Shown here: piece by piece, positions 8,075 to 16,831 of the stretch
How positions within the stretch are numbered: position 1 is the first letter of the stretch
Layout of the letters: the number at the start of each line of letters is the position of its first letter
Source: Flavobacteriales bacterium
GTDB lineage: Bacteria; Bacteroidota; Bacteroidia; Flavobacteriales_D; Sanyastnellaceae
NCBI GenBank assembly: GCA_947456965.1
Contig: CANGTU010000008.1
Span: 1 to 64,000 of the forward strand
DNA length: 64,000 nt
Direction of reading: 5' to 3'
Notes under the pieces: model-generated
Told to the model about the DNA's origin: nothing
The model's database searches: none
What the model saw: the letters and a program-made list of their open reading frames with translations, nothing else
Position numbers and translations under genes: made by a program

Positions 8075-8586
8075 CGCGCGAGATCCTCCCGGATGGCTGC
8101 AATGGCCTGACGAATGACCGTGTTGCCAGTGGCTGCCTCCAGCTTGAAAATCTGATTGCTGAGGTCGATGCCCGGGCTCTCGGGACTCACCTTTGTGAAG
8201 GCAATCCTGACCAGCTCTGTGGTTTCATCCTTCGCCTTGCGCACGAGCGACCAGCACTCCGGGCTCACATACATCTGCAGCGATACATTGTGTTCAAACT
8301 CTTCCCGGATGGCCTTCATCAGCTCAAGCTGGAGCATGGCCGACGTGGTGCCGGACACGCGCTGGCGCATCACCAGTGAAGTGGGCGTAATCCGTTCGAG
8401 CATGATGATGAGCCGCTCACATCCGGATATCTTGAGCGGCGCAAGGGCCTTGTTGCGCTCCATCCTTTCTTCAAAGCGCAGCGCATTTTCCCGGTACCGG
8501 AGGTAGCGCTCCAGAAGAGCGTAAAGCGCAGCGATTACCAGAAGGGCAAGGAGGACAAGAAGCAGGATGGACATCGGTTGGAGCAT
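8065..8586 (-). CDS. Small membrane-anchored protein conserved in Bacteroidota
   Basis: A 173-residue protein with one N-terminal transmembrane helix (about 5-24, ILLLVLLALLVIAALYALL), then a soluble domain with CERLIIMLERITPTSLVMR and EEFEHNVSLQMYVS. I recognise this layout as an uncharacterised Bacteroidota family but cannot name a function. The frame is open further upstream, but that part is not signal-like; MLQP (8586) or MSIL (8574) are the likely starts. A CACCTTTC sequence just upstream on the minus strand may be its -7 box. Tail-to-tail overlap with the FAS1-like gene. Confidence 0.75.
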   Translation of the reverse strand: MLQPMSILLLVLLALLVIAALYALLERYLRYRENALRFEERMERNKALAPLKISGCERLIIMLERITPTSLVMRQRVSGTTSAMLQLELMKAIREEFEHNVSLQMYVSPECWSLVRKAKDETTELVRIAFTKVSPESPGIDLSNQIFKLEAATGNTVIRQAIAAIREDLARYF

Positions 8587-8699
8587 GGCGAAAGGTGTGG
8601 ACTGGAGAATAGGGTAAGTACGCTGCAGGTGGTACTGCTTATTGAGCCCAAAACTATTGCGGCCAGAGGTATATTTCCACCTTCCCGCGAGGATTTGCT

Positions 8700-8707
8700 C
8701 ACCTTTG
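8700..8707 (+). promoter_or_regulatory. -7 promoter box for the VCBS protein
   Basis: CACCTTTG, one mismatch from TAnnTTTG, 20 bases before the ATG at 8728. Confidence 0.5.
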
Positions 8708-8727
8708 TACCCCTGATCCATTCACCT

Positions 8728-10974
8728 ATGATCCACCCGTCCACCCGATTTATCTGCGTCTGCATCACAGCAGCACTGTGCGCCGCTAGTGCGCATTCCG
8801 CGGCACAGGTCTTCCTGCGCAACTATTCGATCCCAGTGGAAGTGAACGGGCAGGAGCTCACCAATCCCTGGGCGGGCGGATTGAATTCATGCCAGTTTTC
8901 GGAAATGGATTTCAATGACGACGGGAAGCAGGATCTCTTTGTGTTCGACCGCGTGGGCAACCGGATCAGCACCTTCATCAACGAAAGTGCCGCAGCCGGA
9001 GTCATCAGTTACCGCTATACCCGGGAGTACCAGTCGGTATGGCCCGCAGAATTGCGCAACTGGGTATTCCTGCGCGACTTCAACTGCGATGGCAAACAGG
9101 ATATCGTTTCCAATAACCAAAGCGGAATCCGCATCTGGTTCAATACATCCGATGGTGGCAACCTCTCGTTTACGCCGGCCAACGGCGGTGCACTGATTCA
9201 GGCCTATTACGATATCGGCTCCAATCCGTTTGACGGTCCCATCTACGCGATCTCCGTAGATCTGCCCTCTTTTGTGGACTATGATAATGATGGGGATATA
9301 GATATTTTTTCATTTACCGAAACGAGTGTGGGCATGTACTTCTTCAAGAGTATGCAGGTGGAAAATGGCAACTGTACCGAGCTCGATTTCATCTGCGCCA
9401 ACCGGTGCTATGGTAAGTTCAATGAAAGTCCGGAGAGCTTCACCCTCTTCACCGGAGATGAATTTCAGTGCGATTTCAATGTGAATGATCCCAGGGGCGC
9501 CGAGTCAGGCTCTCGCCTCCACACCGGAGGGACTATCCTGCAACTGGACCTCGATCAGAACGGAATCCTGGATCTCGTGCTCGGGGATGTCACGGAGCCT
9601 AACCTCGCTGCGCTCGAACTGGAAGAGGATGTGGACGGACTGGACAGCACGGTGTTTTCAACCCTGGATTTTCCTGCTTCATACGGTGGATCAGATCCGG
9701 TGAATATCAACTTGTTTCCGGGGGCCTTCTACCTGGATGTGGATCATGATGGACTGAAAGACCTGATCATCGGTCCCAACAGCGGCATACAGGCGGCAGA
9801 CCGGCGGAGTGTCTGGCGCTACCGGAACACAGGCCTCAATGATCTGCCGGTATTCGAATTTGAACAGGATGATTTTCTTCAGGAGGATATGATTGACCTT
9901 GGTATAGGGGCCACACCCACCGTCGCCGATGTCAATGCCGACGGACTGCCCGATCTCGTGGTGGCCAACCGGGAGTCTTTTCAGGAAGGAGCAGGATTCA
10001 CCTCCCGGCTGCATTATTTCCGCAACACGGGCACGCCGGATGAACCGGCTTTCGAACTGGTGGATGCTAATTGGCTCAACATTCCGGCACTGGAACTCAA
10101 GAGCATCCATCCCGCATTTGGTGATATCGATGGCGATGGCGATGCCGATCTCATGATCGGCGACCTGAATGGGTTCATTCACCTCTTTCAAAATGGCGCA
10201 GGACCGGGCGCGCCGATGGACTTCTCCGCAGCTCCCTCAGCTATCCAGGATGATACAGGGCTGCCTGTTGACGTGGGACAATCGGCAACTCCCCAGCTGA
10301 TTGACTATGATGATGATGGCTTGCCCGATCTCATGACGGGCGAGCGCAATGGTAATGTGAACTTCTACAAAAACACAGGAACACAAGAAGCCTATGCCTT
10401 TACCCTGGTCGAGGACACGATTGGCGATATTGTGGCGACCAATCTGCTCGGTATTTTCGGATTCAGTGTACCGCACTTTTTCCGCAATGATCAGGGCGAA
10501 TGGGAACTGCTGCTGGGTACGGAAACGGGACAAATCAACCATTTCACCGATGTGGTGGAGAATACATCGGGCACAGCTACTCTCGTGACTTCTGATTTTC
10601 TGGGGGTGAATGAAGGTCAGCGATGCGCGGTATTTCTCGCCGACCTCAACAACGACGAGTATGCCGATATGCTTATCGGACAGGTGGGAGGAGGTCTGGG
10701 GATCTATATCTCACAGGGAGATGGTGTGGAGGATATCGCAGCCGGTAACCGGGAATGGAATCTGTATCCCAATCCTGCCGATGCCTTGCTCACCCTCACG
10801 TGCGATCGCTTCCCGGATGCCGGCTCGCGGGTGCTGGTGTTTGATGGCACAGGACGGATCATCGCTGAGCGGTCAGCTACATCATCGCACATAGAAATGG
10901 ATTGCTCGGGCTGGGCAGCTGGTGTGTATCTGGTGCGCATCGGCAACTGGCATGGCCGTGTGGCCGTGCGCTGA
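8728..10974 (+). CDS. Secreted FG-GAP/VCBS repeat protein with T9SS sorting domain
   Basis: A 748-residue exported protein. The signal peptide MIHPSTRFICV...AAQ fixes the start at 8728, although the frame is open from 8578. The body consists of FG-GAP/VCBS-type units with calcium-binding DxDxDG-like loops, for example DFNDDGKQDLFVFD, DYDNDGDIDIFSF, DVDHDGLKDLIIG, DIDGDGDADLMIGD and DYDDDGLPDLMTGE, forming a beta-propeller-like adhesive region. The last 75 residues (WNLYPNPADALLTL ... GVYLVRIGNWHGRVAVR) are a type A T9SS C-terminal sorting domain, which carries the protein across the outer membrane and is then removed. Probably a surface adhesin; the ligand is unknown. Confidence 0.9.
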   Translation: MIHPSTRFICVCITAALCAASAHSAAQVFLRNYSIPVEVNGQELTNPWAGGLNSCQFSEMDFNDDGKQDLFVFDRVGNRISTFINESAAAGVISYRYTREYQSVWPAELRNWVFLRDFNCDGKQDIVSNNQSGIRIWFNTSDGGNLSFTPANGGALIQAYYDIGSNPFDGPIYAISVDLPSFVDYDNDGDIDIFSFTETSVGMYFFKSMQVENGNCTELDFICANRCYGKFNESPESFTLFTGDEFQCDFNVNDPRGAESGSRLHTGGTILQLDLDQNGILDLVLGDVTEPNLAALELEEDVDGLDSTVFSTLDFPASYGGSDPVNINLFPGAFYLDVDHDGLKDLIIGPNSGIQAADRRSVWRYRNTGLNDLPVFEFEQDDFLQEDMIDLGIGATPTVADVNADGLPDLVVANRESFQEGAGFTSRLHYFRNTGTPDEPAFELVDANWLNIPALELKSIHPAFGDIDGDGDADLMIGDLNGFIHLFQNGAGPGAPMDFSAAPSAIQDDTGLPVDVGQSATPQLIDYDDDGLPDLMTGERNGNVNFYKNTGTQEAYAFTLVEDTIGDIVATNLLGIFGFSVPHFFRNDQGEWELLLGTETGQINHFTDVVENTSGTATLVTSDFLGVNEGQRCAVFLADLNNDEYADMLIGQVGGGLGIYISQGDGVEDIAAGNREWNLYPNPADALLTLTCDRFPDAGSRVLVFDGTGRIIAERSATSSHIEMDCSGWAAGVYLVRIGNWHGRVAVR

Positions 10975-11020
10975 TGAAGCCTCCTTGATCACGCATCCAA
11001 CACAGAGTTCAGCGCCGCGC

Positions 11021-11035
11021 AAGCCCGCAAGGCTT
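11021..11035. terminator. Possible short terminator hairpin
   Basis: A 5-bp stem AAGCC / GGCTT with loop CGCAA, followed by TTT on the plus strand. It lies 47 bases past the VCBS gene stop and 3 bases from the end of the convergent DUF551-like gene. Short and weak. Confidence 0.35.
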
Positions 11036-11037
11036 TT

Positions 11038-11304
11038 TCACGGCCGGGCTGGTATCTCCATCCAGTGGGTGACATCGCGGTAGAAGTGATTCGAATTGCC
11101 TTCGCCTTGCCAGAAGTGCGGACCGTGCTTCAGGCATTTTTCTGATCCCTCAGGATAGAAGTCCTGCAGAAATTTCAACACAAGCACCTCGCGCAATTCA
11201 AATTCTCCGCTCTTGCCGGGCAGATACACCTTGTTGCCGGGCACTGCGGCAAGCACACGCTGCCCGTCAGCCGGTAATCGTTCATGTATGGCAATCCATT
11301 TCAT
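11038..11304 (-). CDS. DUF551-like small protein
   Basis: An 88-residue protein. The start MKWIAIHERLPADGQRVLA and the end DVTHWMEIPARP match the two ends of the DUF551 pattern (W-I-x-x-x-x-LP near the start, VTHW-M-P near the end), a family best known from phage and prophage genes of unknown role. The frame is open further upstream inside the enoyl-CoA hydratase gene, but the domain begins at 11304. It starts 4 bases after the hydratase stop and is probably cotranscribed with it. Confidence 0.7.
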   Translation of the reverse strand: MKWIAIHERLPADGQRVLAAVPGNKVYLPGKSGEFELREVLVLKFLQDFYPEGSEKCLKHGPHFWQGEGNSNHFYRDVTHWMEIPARP

Positions 11305-11308
11305 GGCC

Positions 11309-12082
11309 TTACCGACCGGTGAATTGCGGTTTCCGTTTTTCAACAAAGGCGGCAACCCCCTCACGGTAGTCGGCCGTGCTTCCAGCTTCGATCTGCAGGC
11401 GCTCTTCATGGGCAAGCTGCTCGTCGAGAGTGGCCCCCATGGACGCATTGAGCAACTCCTTCGTGAGGGCCAGTCCGAGGGTAGGCATATCGGCGAGTGT
11501 TGCAGCCAGCTTCATCCACGATGCTTCGAAGGCATCATCAGCCATCACCTCGTGTATCATGCCCCATTGGGCGGCCTGTTCAGCGCTGATCTTTTCACCG
11601 AGCATCATGAGCGCACTCGCCTTCTGGAATCCAATCAGCCGTGGAAGGAAAAAGGTGCCACCGCTGTCGGGCACAAGTCCGATCCTGGAGAAGGCCTGGA
11701 TGAAGGATGCCGACTCAGCCGCCACCACCACATCGCAGCACAGGGCTATGTTGGCCCCTGCACCGGCCGCAACACCATTCACTGCAGCCACTACCGGCTT
11801 GCGAAGCGCACGAATCTTTTGCACGATTGGATTGTAACCTTCATGGAGGATCGTTTTGAATCCCGGGGCATCGGGCCCGGTCACCTCCTGAAGATCCTGA
11901 CCTGCGCAGAACGCCTTGCCATTGCCCGTAATCACTACACAACGCACGGCATCATCAGCGCAGGCATCGAGGGCTTCCTGCATAGCCACAGCCATGGAAC
12001 GGTTGAAGCTGTTGAATTTTTCAGGACGGTTGAGCCGAAGCACAGATAAGGCTCCCAGTCGCTCATGGAGAATAAATGACAT
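11309..12082 (-). CDS. Enoyl-CoA hydratase/isomerase family protein (PaaG-like)
   Basis: A 257-residue crotonase-fold enzyme acting on CoA thioesters. It has the oxyanion-hole loops AFCAGQDLQEV (about 58-68) and GVAAGAGANIALCCDVVVA (about 105-123) and SRIGLVPDSGGTFFLPRLIG with the catalytic Asp region seen in PaaG, the phenylacetate-pathway 1,2-epoxyphenylacetyl-CoA isomerase. No other paa gene lies nearby, so the substrate is uncertain; a general fatty-acid role is possible. A TAATTTCG box 4 bases before its ATG suggests a leaderless mRNA separate from the upstream bioY. Confidence 0.88.
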   Translation of the reverse strand: MSFILHERLGALSVLRLNRPEKFNSFNRSMAVAMQEALDACADDAVRCVVITGNGKAFCAGQDLQEVTGPDAPGFKTILHEGYNPIVQKIRALRKPVVAAVNGVAAGAGANIALCCDVVVAAESASFIQAFSRIGLVPDSGGTFFLPRLIGFQKASALMMLGEKISAEQAAQWGMIHEVMADDAFEASWMKLAATLADMPTLGLALTKELLNASMGATLDEQLAHEERLQIEAGSTADYREGVAAFVEKRKPQFTGR

Positions 12083-12086
12083 GCAG

Positions 12087-12094
12087 CGAAATTA
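12087..12094 (-). promoter_or_regulatory. -7 promoter box, leaderless type, for the enoyl-CoA hydratase
   Basis: TAATTTCG on the minus strand, separated from the start codon at 12082 by only 4 bases, so transcription should begin at or next to the A of ATG. Confidence 0.6.
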
Positions 12095-12120
12095 CTCAAG
12101 CGTGACTTGCTGCCGGGCAG

Positions 12121-12693
12121 TCATTCCCGCCGAATACCATAATAGGCTTCCCGGCCCAGGGTCAGGCGCAGCAAAAGCTGGGTTAGGAGCAATCCAAAAG
12201 CGCTCTTGATGGCCGCGCCAGGCAAGAGGTTCTCGAGGACATTCCACCACTCGGGATTGAAGCGCATGAGCCAGATCGTTCCAAAAAGAAGGATGATGGC
12301 ATGGCCGGCGACCCAGATACCAAAGCAGGGAAGAGGCTTGCGTGCCGCAGGAGCCTCAGCCAGATAGCCGCATACCACCGCCGCAAAGAGGAATCCAAAG
12401 AAGAATCCGCCTGTAACGCCGAAGAGATACTCCCATCCTGATTGATACTGAGCAAAAACAGGTGCGCCAAGGGCCCCCAGCAGAATGTAGCCCGATACGG
12501 CCATCGCTCCAACGCGCCAGCCAAAGACCACTGCAGGAAGCAATACAGCAAAGCTCTGCAAGGTGATGGGCACGAGATCTTCGGAGCGGATATGCACGGG
12601 ACCGAGGAGGCCAAGCACCACCAGCGACAGCAGAACCTTCATCAAAGTGTCCTGCCATTCATACCGGCTGAGGCGGATCGCAGAGTGCAGCAT
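12121..12693 (-). CDS. bioY: Biotin transporter BioY
   Basis: A 190-residue integral membrane protein of the BioY family, the substrate-binding S component of a biotin ECF transporter. The family pattern PITLQSFAVLLPAVVFG (about 42-58), YILLGALGAPVF (about 70-81) and FGVTGGFFFGFLFAA (about 90-104) is clear, with about six hydrophobic segments. No ECF ATPase or T component is encoded here, so it may act alone or with a shared energising module. Its ATG overlaps the stop of the preceding M1 peptidase gene (TGATG), which indicates translational coupling and supports this start over an internal Met at 18. Confidence 0.92.
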   Translation of the reverse strand: MLHSAIRLSRYEWQDTLMKVLLSLVVLGLLGPVHIRSEDLVPITLQSFAVLLPAVVFGWRVGAMAVSGYILLGALGAPVFAQYQSGWEYLFGVTGGFFFGFLFAAVVCGYLAEAPAARKPLPCFGIWVAGHAIILLFGTIWLMRFNPEWWNVLENLLPGAAIKSAFGLLLTQLLLRLTLGREAYYGIRRE

Positions 12694-14552
12694 CAGCGAC
12701 GGTCGAAGATAAAATCAACACCCTCCGGCAATTCAACGGATTGGTTCTCGCGATCCGTATCGGCCAGCTTGTCTTCCGGATCGAGCACGACCGATTGGAT
12801 AGCGGAGGCAGGTACCTGCAGCCGGATGACGTAATCTTCATCCACCCACCTCCAGTCAGGAAGTACTACGCGTGAATCCTGTCCGGGTGAGGCGGGACAA
12901 GCCCCGCGCATGACATCCAGCGGAACATGGAAATGCCGGATGCTGCCGTCGCGCAGGCTGACTTCCACATCCACGGGCATGGGCATGTCGCCCTTGCGGG
13001 TGAGTACAATCGCAGTGGCATCATCTGCACTGATCATCTGGCTGATGCTGTAGTCAATGGTCTTGGTAGTATGCACAAAGTATTCGTGATACCAGTCGAG
13101 TACCAGTCCGCTCTCCAGCTCCATGATGCGCAGGAAATCCTGATCCGTAGGATGCCTGAATTTCCAGGTGTCGAAATAGCGCAACATGGCCCGGTCAAAT
13201 GCATCCTGTCCCATCATCCATGCGAGCTGGGTGAGGTACACTTCGCCTTTGTTGTAAGATCCCACGCCAAAAGCCCAGTTGGTGGTGAAATGATCGGCGT
13301 GGGTATCGAGGGCTTCTTCTTTGCCTTCACGTACAATATCGAAGTAACCTTCATAAGCCTGAGAGTGGTCGCCGGGCATTCCGCCTCCGGTGAACAGGTA
13401 GTTCATGCACTCGGTGGAAGCATAACTGGTGAAGCCTTCATCCATCCATGAGTACAGGCTTTCGTTGGTGGCCAGGATGCCCTGGTACCAGCTGTGTACA
13501 GCTTCATGCACGGTAACACCCACCAGACTGGGCAACTTGCGGTTGCCGGTAATCAGCGTGGCCATAGGGTACTCCATTCCACCATCGCCTCCCTGAATCA
13601 CACTGTACTGGGGATAGGGATACTGACCAAAGCGCTTGCTGAGGTATTCGAAGGCCTTCGCGGTTTTTTCCTTCAGTTGTTTCCAGTTCTCCGCATACGC
13701 CGGATCATTCTGATAAAAGAAGTGGAGCATGGGGCCGTTGGGTACCTGCATGGTCTCATGCACATAGTCGGGATCAGCTCCCCATACAAAGTCGTGTACC
13801 TGATTGGCCTTCCATCTCCAGGTGAGTTGCTGTCCGGCAGGGATCTTCATCTTCATACCCGGCGTCTCGAAGCCCTTGCCAATCTCTGCGGCGTTCTGCA
13901 GCAGTCCGGTGGCCCCGATGGTATAGGATCGGTCAATCGTGATATTCACCTCGAAGTCGCCCCACACACCGTGAAACTCTCTGCCGATGTAGGGGTTGGG
14001 ATGCCATCCGCGGTTGTCGTATTCGCAGAGCTTGGGATACCACTGGCTCATGCTGTAATCAATGCCCTCTGCATTGGTGCGTCCTGAACGCCGGATCTGC
14101 AGAGGTACCTGACCCTCGAAGGTCATTTCGAATACGGCTTTTCCGCCGGGTGGAATGGGCTTATCCAGATGAACCTCCAGAATAGTCTCGTTTTCTTCAA
14201 ACCGCACCAGCTTGCCATCGTGCTTCAGCGAGAGGGCATGCAGATAGCCCTGCTCCTCGGGCTTGAGCTCATGAATGCGTCCACTGACCCGCGGATCGGG
14301 ATCTGCAATCCACCGCGACCGCACATCCATCGCACTTTCTGGACGGAAGGCGTTGTAGTAAAGGTGGTAATAGACGTGCGTGAGCACATCAGGTGAATGG
14401 TTGGTGTACGTCAGCACCTGTTTTCCGGTATACCGGTGGGTGGTGTGGTCCAGCGTCACATCGATCACATAGTTGACGTGCTGCTGCCAGTATCCCTGAG
14501 CACCCGTTGCGAGCCCCATCAGGACTACCATGAGGGTTATGTTCTTCATCAT
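12693..14552 (-). CDS. Secreted M1-family metallopeptidase
   Basis: A 619-residue zinc peptidase of the gluzincin M1 clan. Signal peptide MMKNITLMVVLMGLATGAQG; the frame is open for 51 codons upstream without signal character, so 14552 is chosen. The catalytic part has GGMEY (about 325-329), the zinc motif HEAVH (349-353) and the third zinc ligand in MDEGF (E372), the expected 18 residues after HExxH. The C-terminal part is beta-rich. Probably periplasmic peptide degradation. It lies 61 bases downstream of kdsC and is coupled to bioY. Confidence 0.92.
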   Translation of the reverse strand: MMKNITLMVVLMGLATGAQGYWQQHVNYVIDVTLDHTTHRYTGKQVLTYTNHSPDVLTHVYYHLYYNAFRPESAMDVRSRWIADPDPRVSGRIHELKPEEQGYLHALSLKHDGKLVRFEENETILEVHLDKPIPPGGKAVFEMTFEGQVPLQIRRSGRTNAEGIDYSMSQWYPKLCEYDNRGWHPNPYIGREFHGVWGDFEVNITIDRSYTIGATGLLQNAAEIGKGFETPGMKMKIPAGQQLTWRWKANQVHDFVWGADPDYVHETMQVPNGPMLHFFYQNDPAYAENWKQLKEKTAKAFEYLSKRFGQYPYPQYSVIQGGDGGMEYPMATLITGNRKLPSLVGVTVHEAVHSWYQGILATNESLYSWMDEGFTSYASTECMNYLFTGGGMPGDHSQAYEGYFDIVREGKEEALDTHADHFTTNWAFGVGSYNKGEVYLTQLAWMMGQDAFDRAMLRYFDTWKFRHPTDQDFLRIMELESGLVLDWYHEYFVHTTKTIDYSISQMISADDATAIVLTRKGDMPMPVDVEVSLRDGSIRHFHVPLDVMRGACPASPGQDSRVVLPDWRWVDEDYVIRLQVPASAIQSVVLDPEDKLADTDRENQSVELPEGVDFIFDRR

Positions 14553-14613
14553 ATCTGTTTTCAATGGTCTTTTTCTGTTCTTCCGCTCCACTCCCAACTG
14601 GCAGCCGGTAAGC

Positions 14614-15138
14614 TTACCACACCTTTCCCTCATCATCCATCCATTTGCCCTGCACCTTGAGTGCTTGCTCCAGGATATCGCGCACACATCCTCGTCCGCC
14701 GCCATACGGGGAGATGTAATGGCTCACAGACTTGATTTCCGGAGTTGCATCGGCAGGGCAAGTGGCAAGTCCGCATTCCTGCATCACTTCGTAATCGGGA
14801 ATATCATCGCCCATGTAGCACACGTGTCCGGCATCGATGCGGTGGTCCACCAGGAATCTGCGGTAGGCGGCCAGCTTGTTCGATACGCCGAGGAATACAT
14901 GCTGCACACCCAGTGAAGCGAAGCGCTTGAGCACGCCTTCGCTGTTTCCGCCACTCAGGATCACGATGAGGAAACCCTTCTTCACGGCGAGTTGAACGGC
15001 ATAGCCATCGCGGACATAGGCCGTGCGCACTTGATCGCCGTCGGGCATGAGGTACACGATATTGTCGGTAAATACGCCATCCACATCGAAGAAAAAGGTG
15101 CGGATGTTCCGGAGTTGTTCTTTATAGCTGGTGGTCAT
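14614..15138 (-). CDS. kdsC: 3-deoxy-D-manno-octulosonate 8-phosphate phosphatase KdsC (HAD-IIIA)
   Basis: A 174-residue HAD phosphatase without a cap domain, the KdsC size. It should hydrolyse KDO 8-phosphate to KDO for lipopolysaccharide. Motif I is FFFDVDGVFTD (about 15-25) with the nucleophile Asp, motif II is ILSGGNS, motif III a Lys in VSNKLAAY and motif IV MGDDIPDYEVM. Bacteroidota often have more than one KdsC-like protein, so a related sugar phosphate is possible. It overlaps the end of the upstream DUF2520 gene by 17 bases and is surely cotranscribed. Confidence 0.88.
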   Translation of the reverse strand: MTTSYKEQLRNIRTFFFDVDGVFTDNIVYLMPDGDQVRTAYVRDGYAVQLAVKKGFLIVILSGGNSEGVLKRFASLGVQHVFLGVSNKLAAYRRFLVDHRIDAGHVCYMGDDIPDYEVMQECGLATCPADATPEIKSVSHYISPYGGGRGCVRDILEQALKVQGKWMDDEGKVW

Positions 15139-15886
15139 GGGTTGTGCGGTCCTGAATGAGTTGGGTAAAAATGCGGTAAAGATTGCTGAGTTCTGGCTCG
15201 TCGCGGAGCAGCTCCAGATGCCGCATGAGCGTGCGGGTATCCTTGCGCCTCGCCGGACCTGTTTGTGCCATCGCCGGAGGCATCACCTGGATTTTGCGCG
15301 CTGTGTGCAGGATAAGAGGATGCATGAGCTCAAACGGCAGTCCGGCCTCGCCTGAAAGATGCTCAGCAATGCGGTAGAGGTGATTGGAAAAGTTACAGGC
15401 AAAGACGGCAGCGAGATGCATCTGCATGCGCTGGGCGGTGGTGGTGACTTGAACGGGGCAGCCCAGCGGTGTGAGCATGGCCCGCAGCGTATCCGCAGTG
15501 CCCGGCTCTGAACCCTCTACACAGAAGGGCACTCCGGAATAGTCGAGGGTATGCCCGGCCGTAAGTGACTGCATCGGCCAGATGACTCCGCTGTGGGCCT
15601 GAGGCAGGATATCTCCCGGCAGAGATCCGCTCACATGCACTACGAGCGGACCTTCAGGCACCATGGCAGCCACCGTGGGCACAGCATCATCCGAAACAGC
15701 CAGCACCACCACATCGCAGCCGGAATCAGCGGGAGAGGGTATCGCGCGCAGGTTGTTGGCCTGGCAAAACGCGCGCAGCTTATCGGAATTCCGGCCCCAT
15801 GCCACAGGCACATCATGACCGGCCCGGCGAAGCAGGCGCACAAAATGCCATGCAGCATTTCCGCAACCGGCAATGCAAACCTTCAT
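15122..15886 (-). CDS. Rossmann-like and DUF2520 domain protein
   Basis: A 254-residue protein starting MKVCIAGCGNAAWHF, a GxGxxA nucleotide-binding loop as in pyrroline-5-carboxylate-reductase-like enzymes. The first 150 residues are a Rossmann-like domain (VVVLAVSDDAV, VVHVSGSLP); the rest is a helical DUF2520 domain with FACNFSNHLYRIAE. Family members are putative NADP-dependent oxidoreductases of unknown substrate. The frame is open for 100 codons upstream, but that part overlaps the divergent methyltransferase gene, and a TACCTTCG box lies 4 bases before this ATG. First gene of the minus-strand run through kdsC, the M1 peptidase and bioY. Confidence 0.87.
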   Translation of the reverse strand: MKVCIAGCGNAAWHFVRLLRRAGHDVPVAWGRNSDKLRAFCQANNLRAIPSPADSGCDVVVLAVSDDAVPTVAAMVPEGPLVVHVSGSLPGDILPQAHSGVIWPMQSLTAGHTLDYSGVPFCVEGSEPGTADTLRAMLTPLGCPVQVTTTAQRMQMHLAAVFACNFSNHLYRIAEHLSGEAGLPFELMHPLILHTARKIQVMPPAMAQTGPARRKDTRTLMRHLELLRDEPELSNLYRIFTQLIQDRTTHDHQL

Positions 15887-15890
15887 GGCA

Positions 15891-15936
15891 CGAAGGTAAT
15901 GAGCGTTCGCGAGCTTGCCGGGATGACCTATTTTCG
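15891..15936. promoter_or_regulatory. Divergent pair of leaderless-type promoters
   Basis: Two -7 boxes point away from each other in the 54-base gap between divergent genes. On the minus strand TACCTTCG (15891-15898) is 4 bases from the DUF2520 ATG. On the plus strand TATTTTCG (15929-15936) is 4 bases from the methyltransferase ATG; TTCG at 15906-15909 sits 19 bases upstream of the plus box, the spacing expected of the Bacteroidota -33 element. Confidence 0.6.
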
Positions 15937-15940
15937 CAGC

Positions 15941-16831
15941 ATGTCGCGAAGTACGTCCATCGGCCTGCTCTCTCCCGTGCGCTGGAAGGACTATGAACTG
16001 CTGGATTGCGGCGATTTCTGGAAGCTTGAGAGGTTTGGTGAATACGTGACCATCCGCCCGGAACCTCAGGCCGTTTGGCCCCGCCGCTTGCCGGAAAGCG
16101 AATGGATGCGGCAGGCACACGTGAGGTTTGTACAGAAGGGCAGCAACAGCGGCGACTGGGAAAAGCTGCGCAAGATGCCCGATCAATGGAAAATGGCGTA
16201 CGCGCTGCCCGGCGGACAGGAATTGATTTTCCGGCTGGGGCTGACGTCATTCAAGCATGTGGGCATCTTCCCCGAACAAGCGGCTAACTGGGATTTTATC
16301 ACATCATGCATCGGTGAAATGGGTATCGGCAAGCCCCGTGTACTCAACCTGTTTGCCTATACGGGTGGCGCTTCCCTCGCGGCTTGTGCCGCTGGTGCGG
16401 ATGTGACACACGTGGACAGCATCAGGCAGGTGGTGACCTGGGCCAACGAAAACCGTCAGAACAGCGGACTCGCTGAAATCCGCTGGATGGTGGAAGATGC
16501 CCTGAAATTCGTGCAACGAGAAGTACGCCGAGGCAGTGTGTATCACGGCGTTATCCTCGATCCACCAGCTTATGGCCATGGCCCCAAAGGAGAAAAGTGG
16601 AAGCTGGAGGAACAACTCGCGGAAATGATGGATGGCGTGCTCCGGCTGCTGGATCCCAATCACCACTTTCTGGTGTTGAATGCATACAGTCTCGGACTCT
16701 CCAGTCTGACGATCGAAAACCTGCTGGCCGACTTCGGCGGCAACCGGCTATCCATAGGCGAACTGTACCTGCAAGCCAGAAGCGGGGTCAAGCTTCCCCT
16801 CGGTGTTTATGGTCATATCCTGAAGGCATGA
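15941..16831 (+). CDS. Class I SAM-dependent methyltransferase (RlmI/RlmK-like)
   Basis: A 296-residue protein. The C-terminal two thirds are a Rossmann methyltransferase: VLNLFAYTGGASLAACAAG (motif I, about 134-152), THVDSIRQVVTWANEN, then ILDPPAYGHGP (the N/D-PP-Y/F motif IV). This order matches rRNA large-subunit cytosine/guanine methyltransferases such as RlmI or RlmK, but the N-terminal PUA domain of RlmI is missing and replaced by a short beta-rich part. The start MSRSTSIG at 15941 follows a -7 box by 4 bases; the frame is open upstream through the divergent gene. Its stop overlaps the next ATG (ATGA), coupling it to the MntA-like gene. Confidence 0.87.
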   Translation: MSRSTSIGLLSPVRWKDYELLDCGDFWKLERFGEYVTIRPEPQAVWPRRLPESEWMRQAHVRFVQKGSNSGDWEKLRKMPDQWKMAYALPGGQELIFRLGLTSFKHVGIFPEQAANWDFITSCIGEMGIGKPRVLNLFAYTGGASLAACAAGADVTHVDSIRQVVTWANENRQNSGLAEIRWMVEDALKFVQREVRRGSVYHGVILDPPAYGHGPKGEKWKLEEQLAEMMDGVLRLLDPNHHFLVLNAYSLGLSSLTIENLLADFGGNRLSIGELYLQARSGVKLPLGVYGHILKA

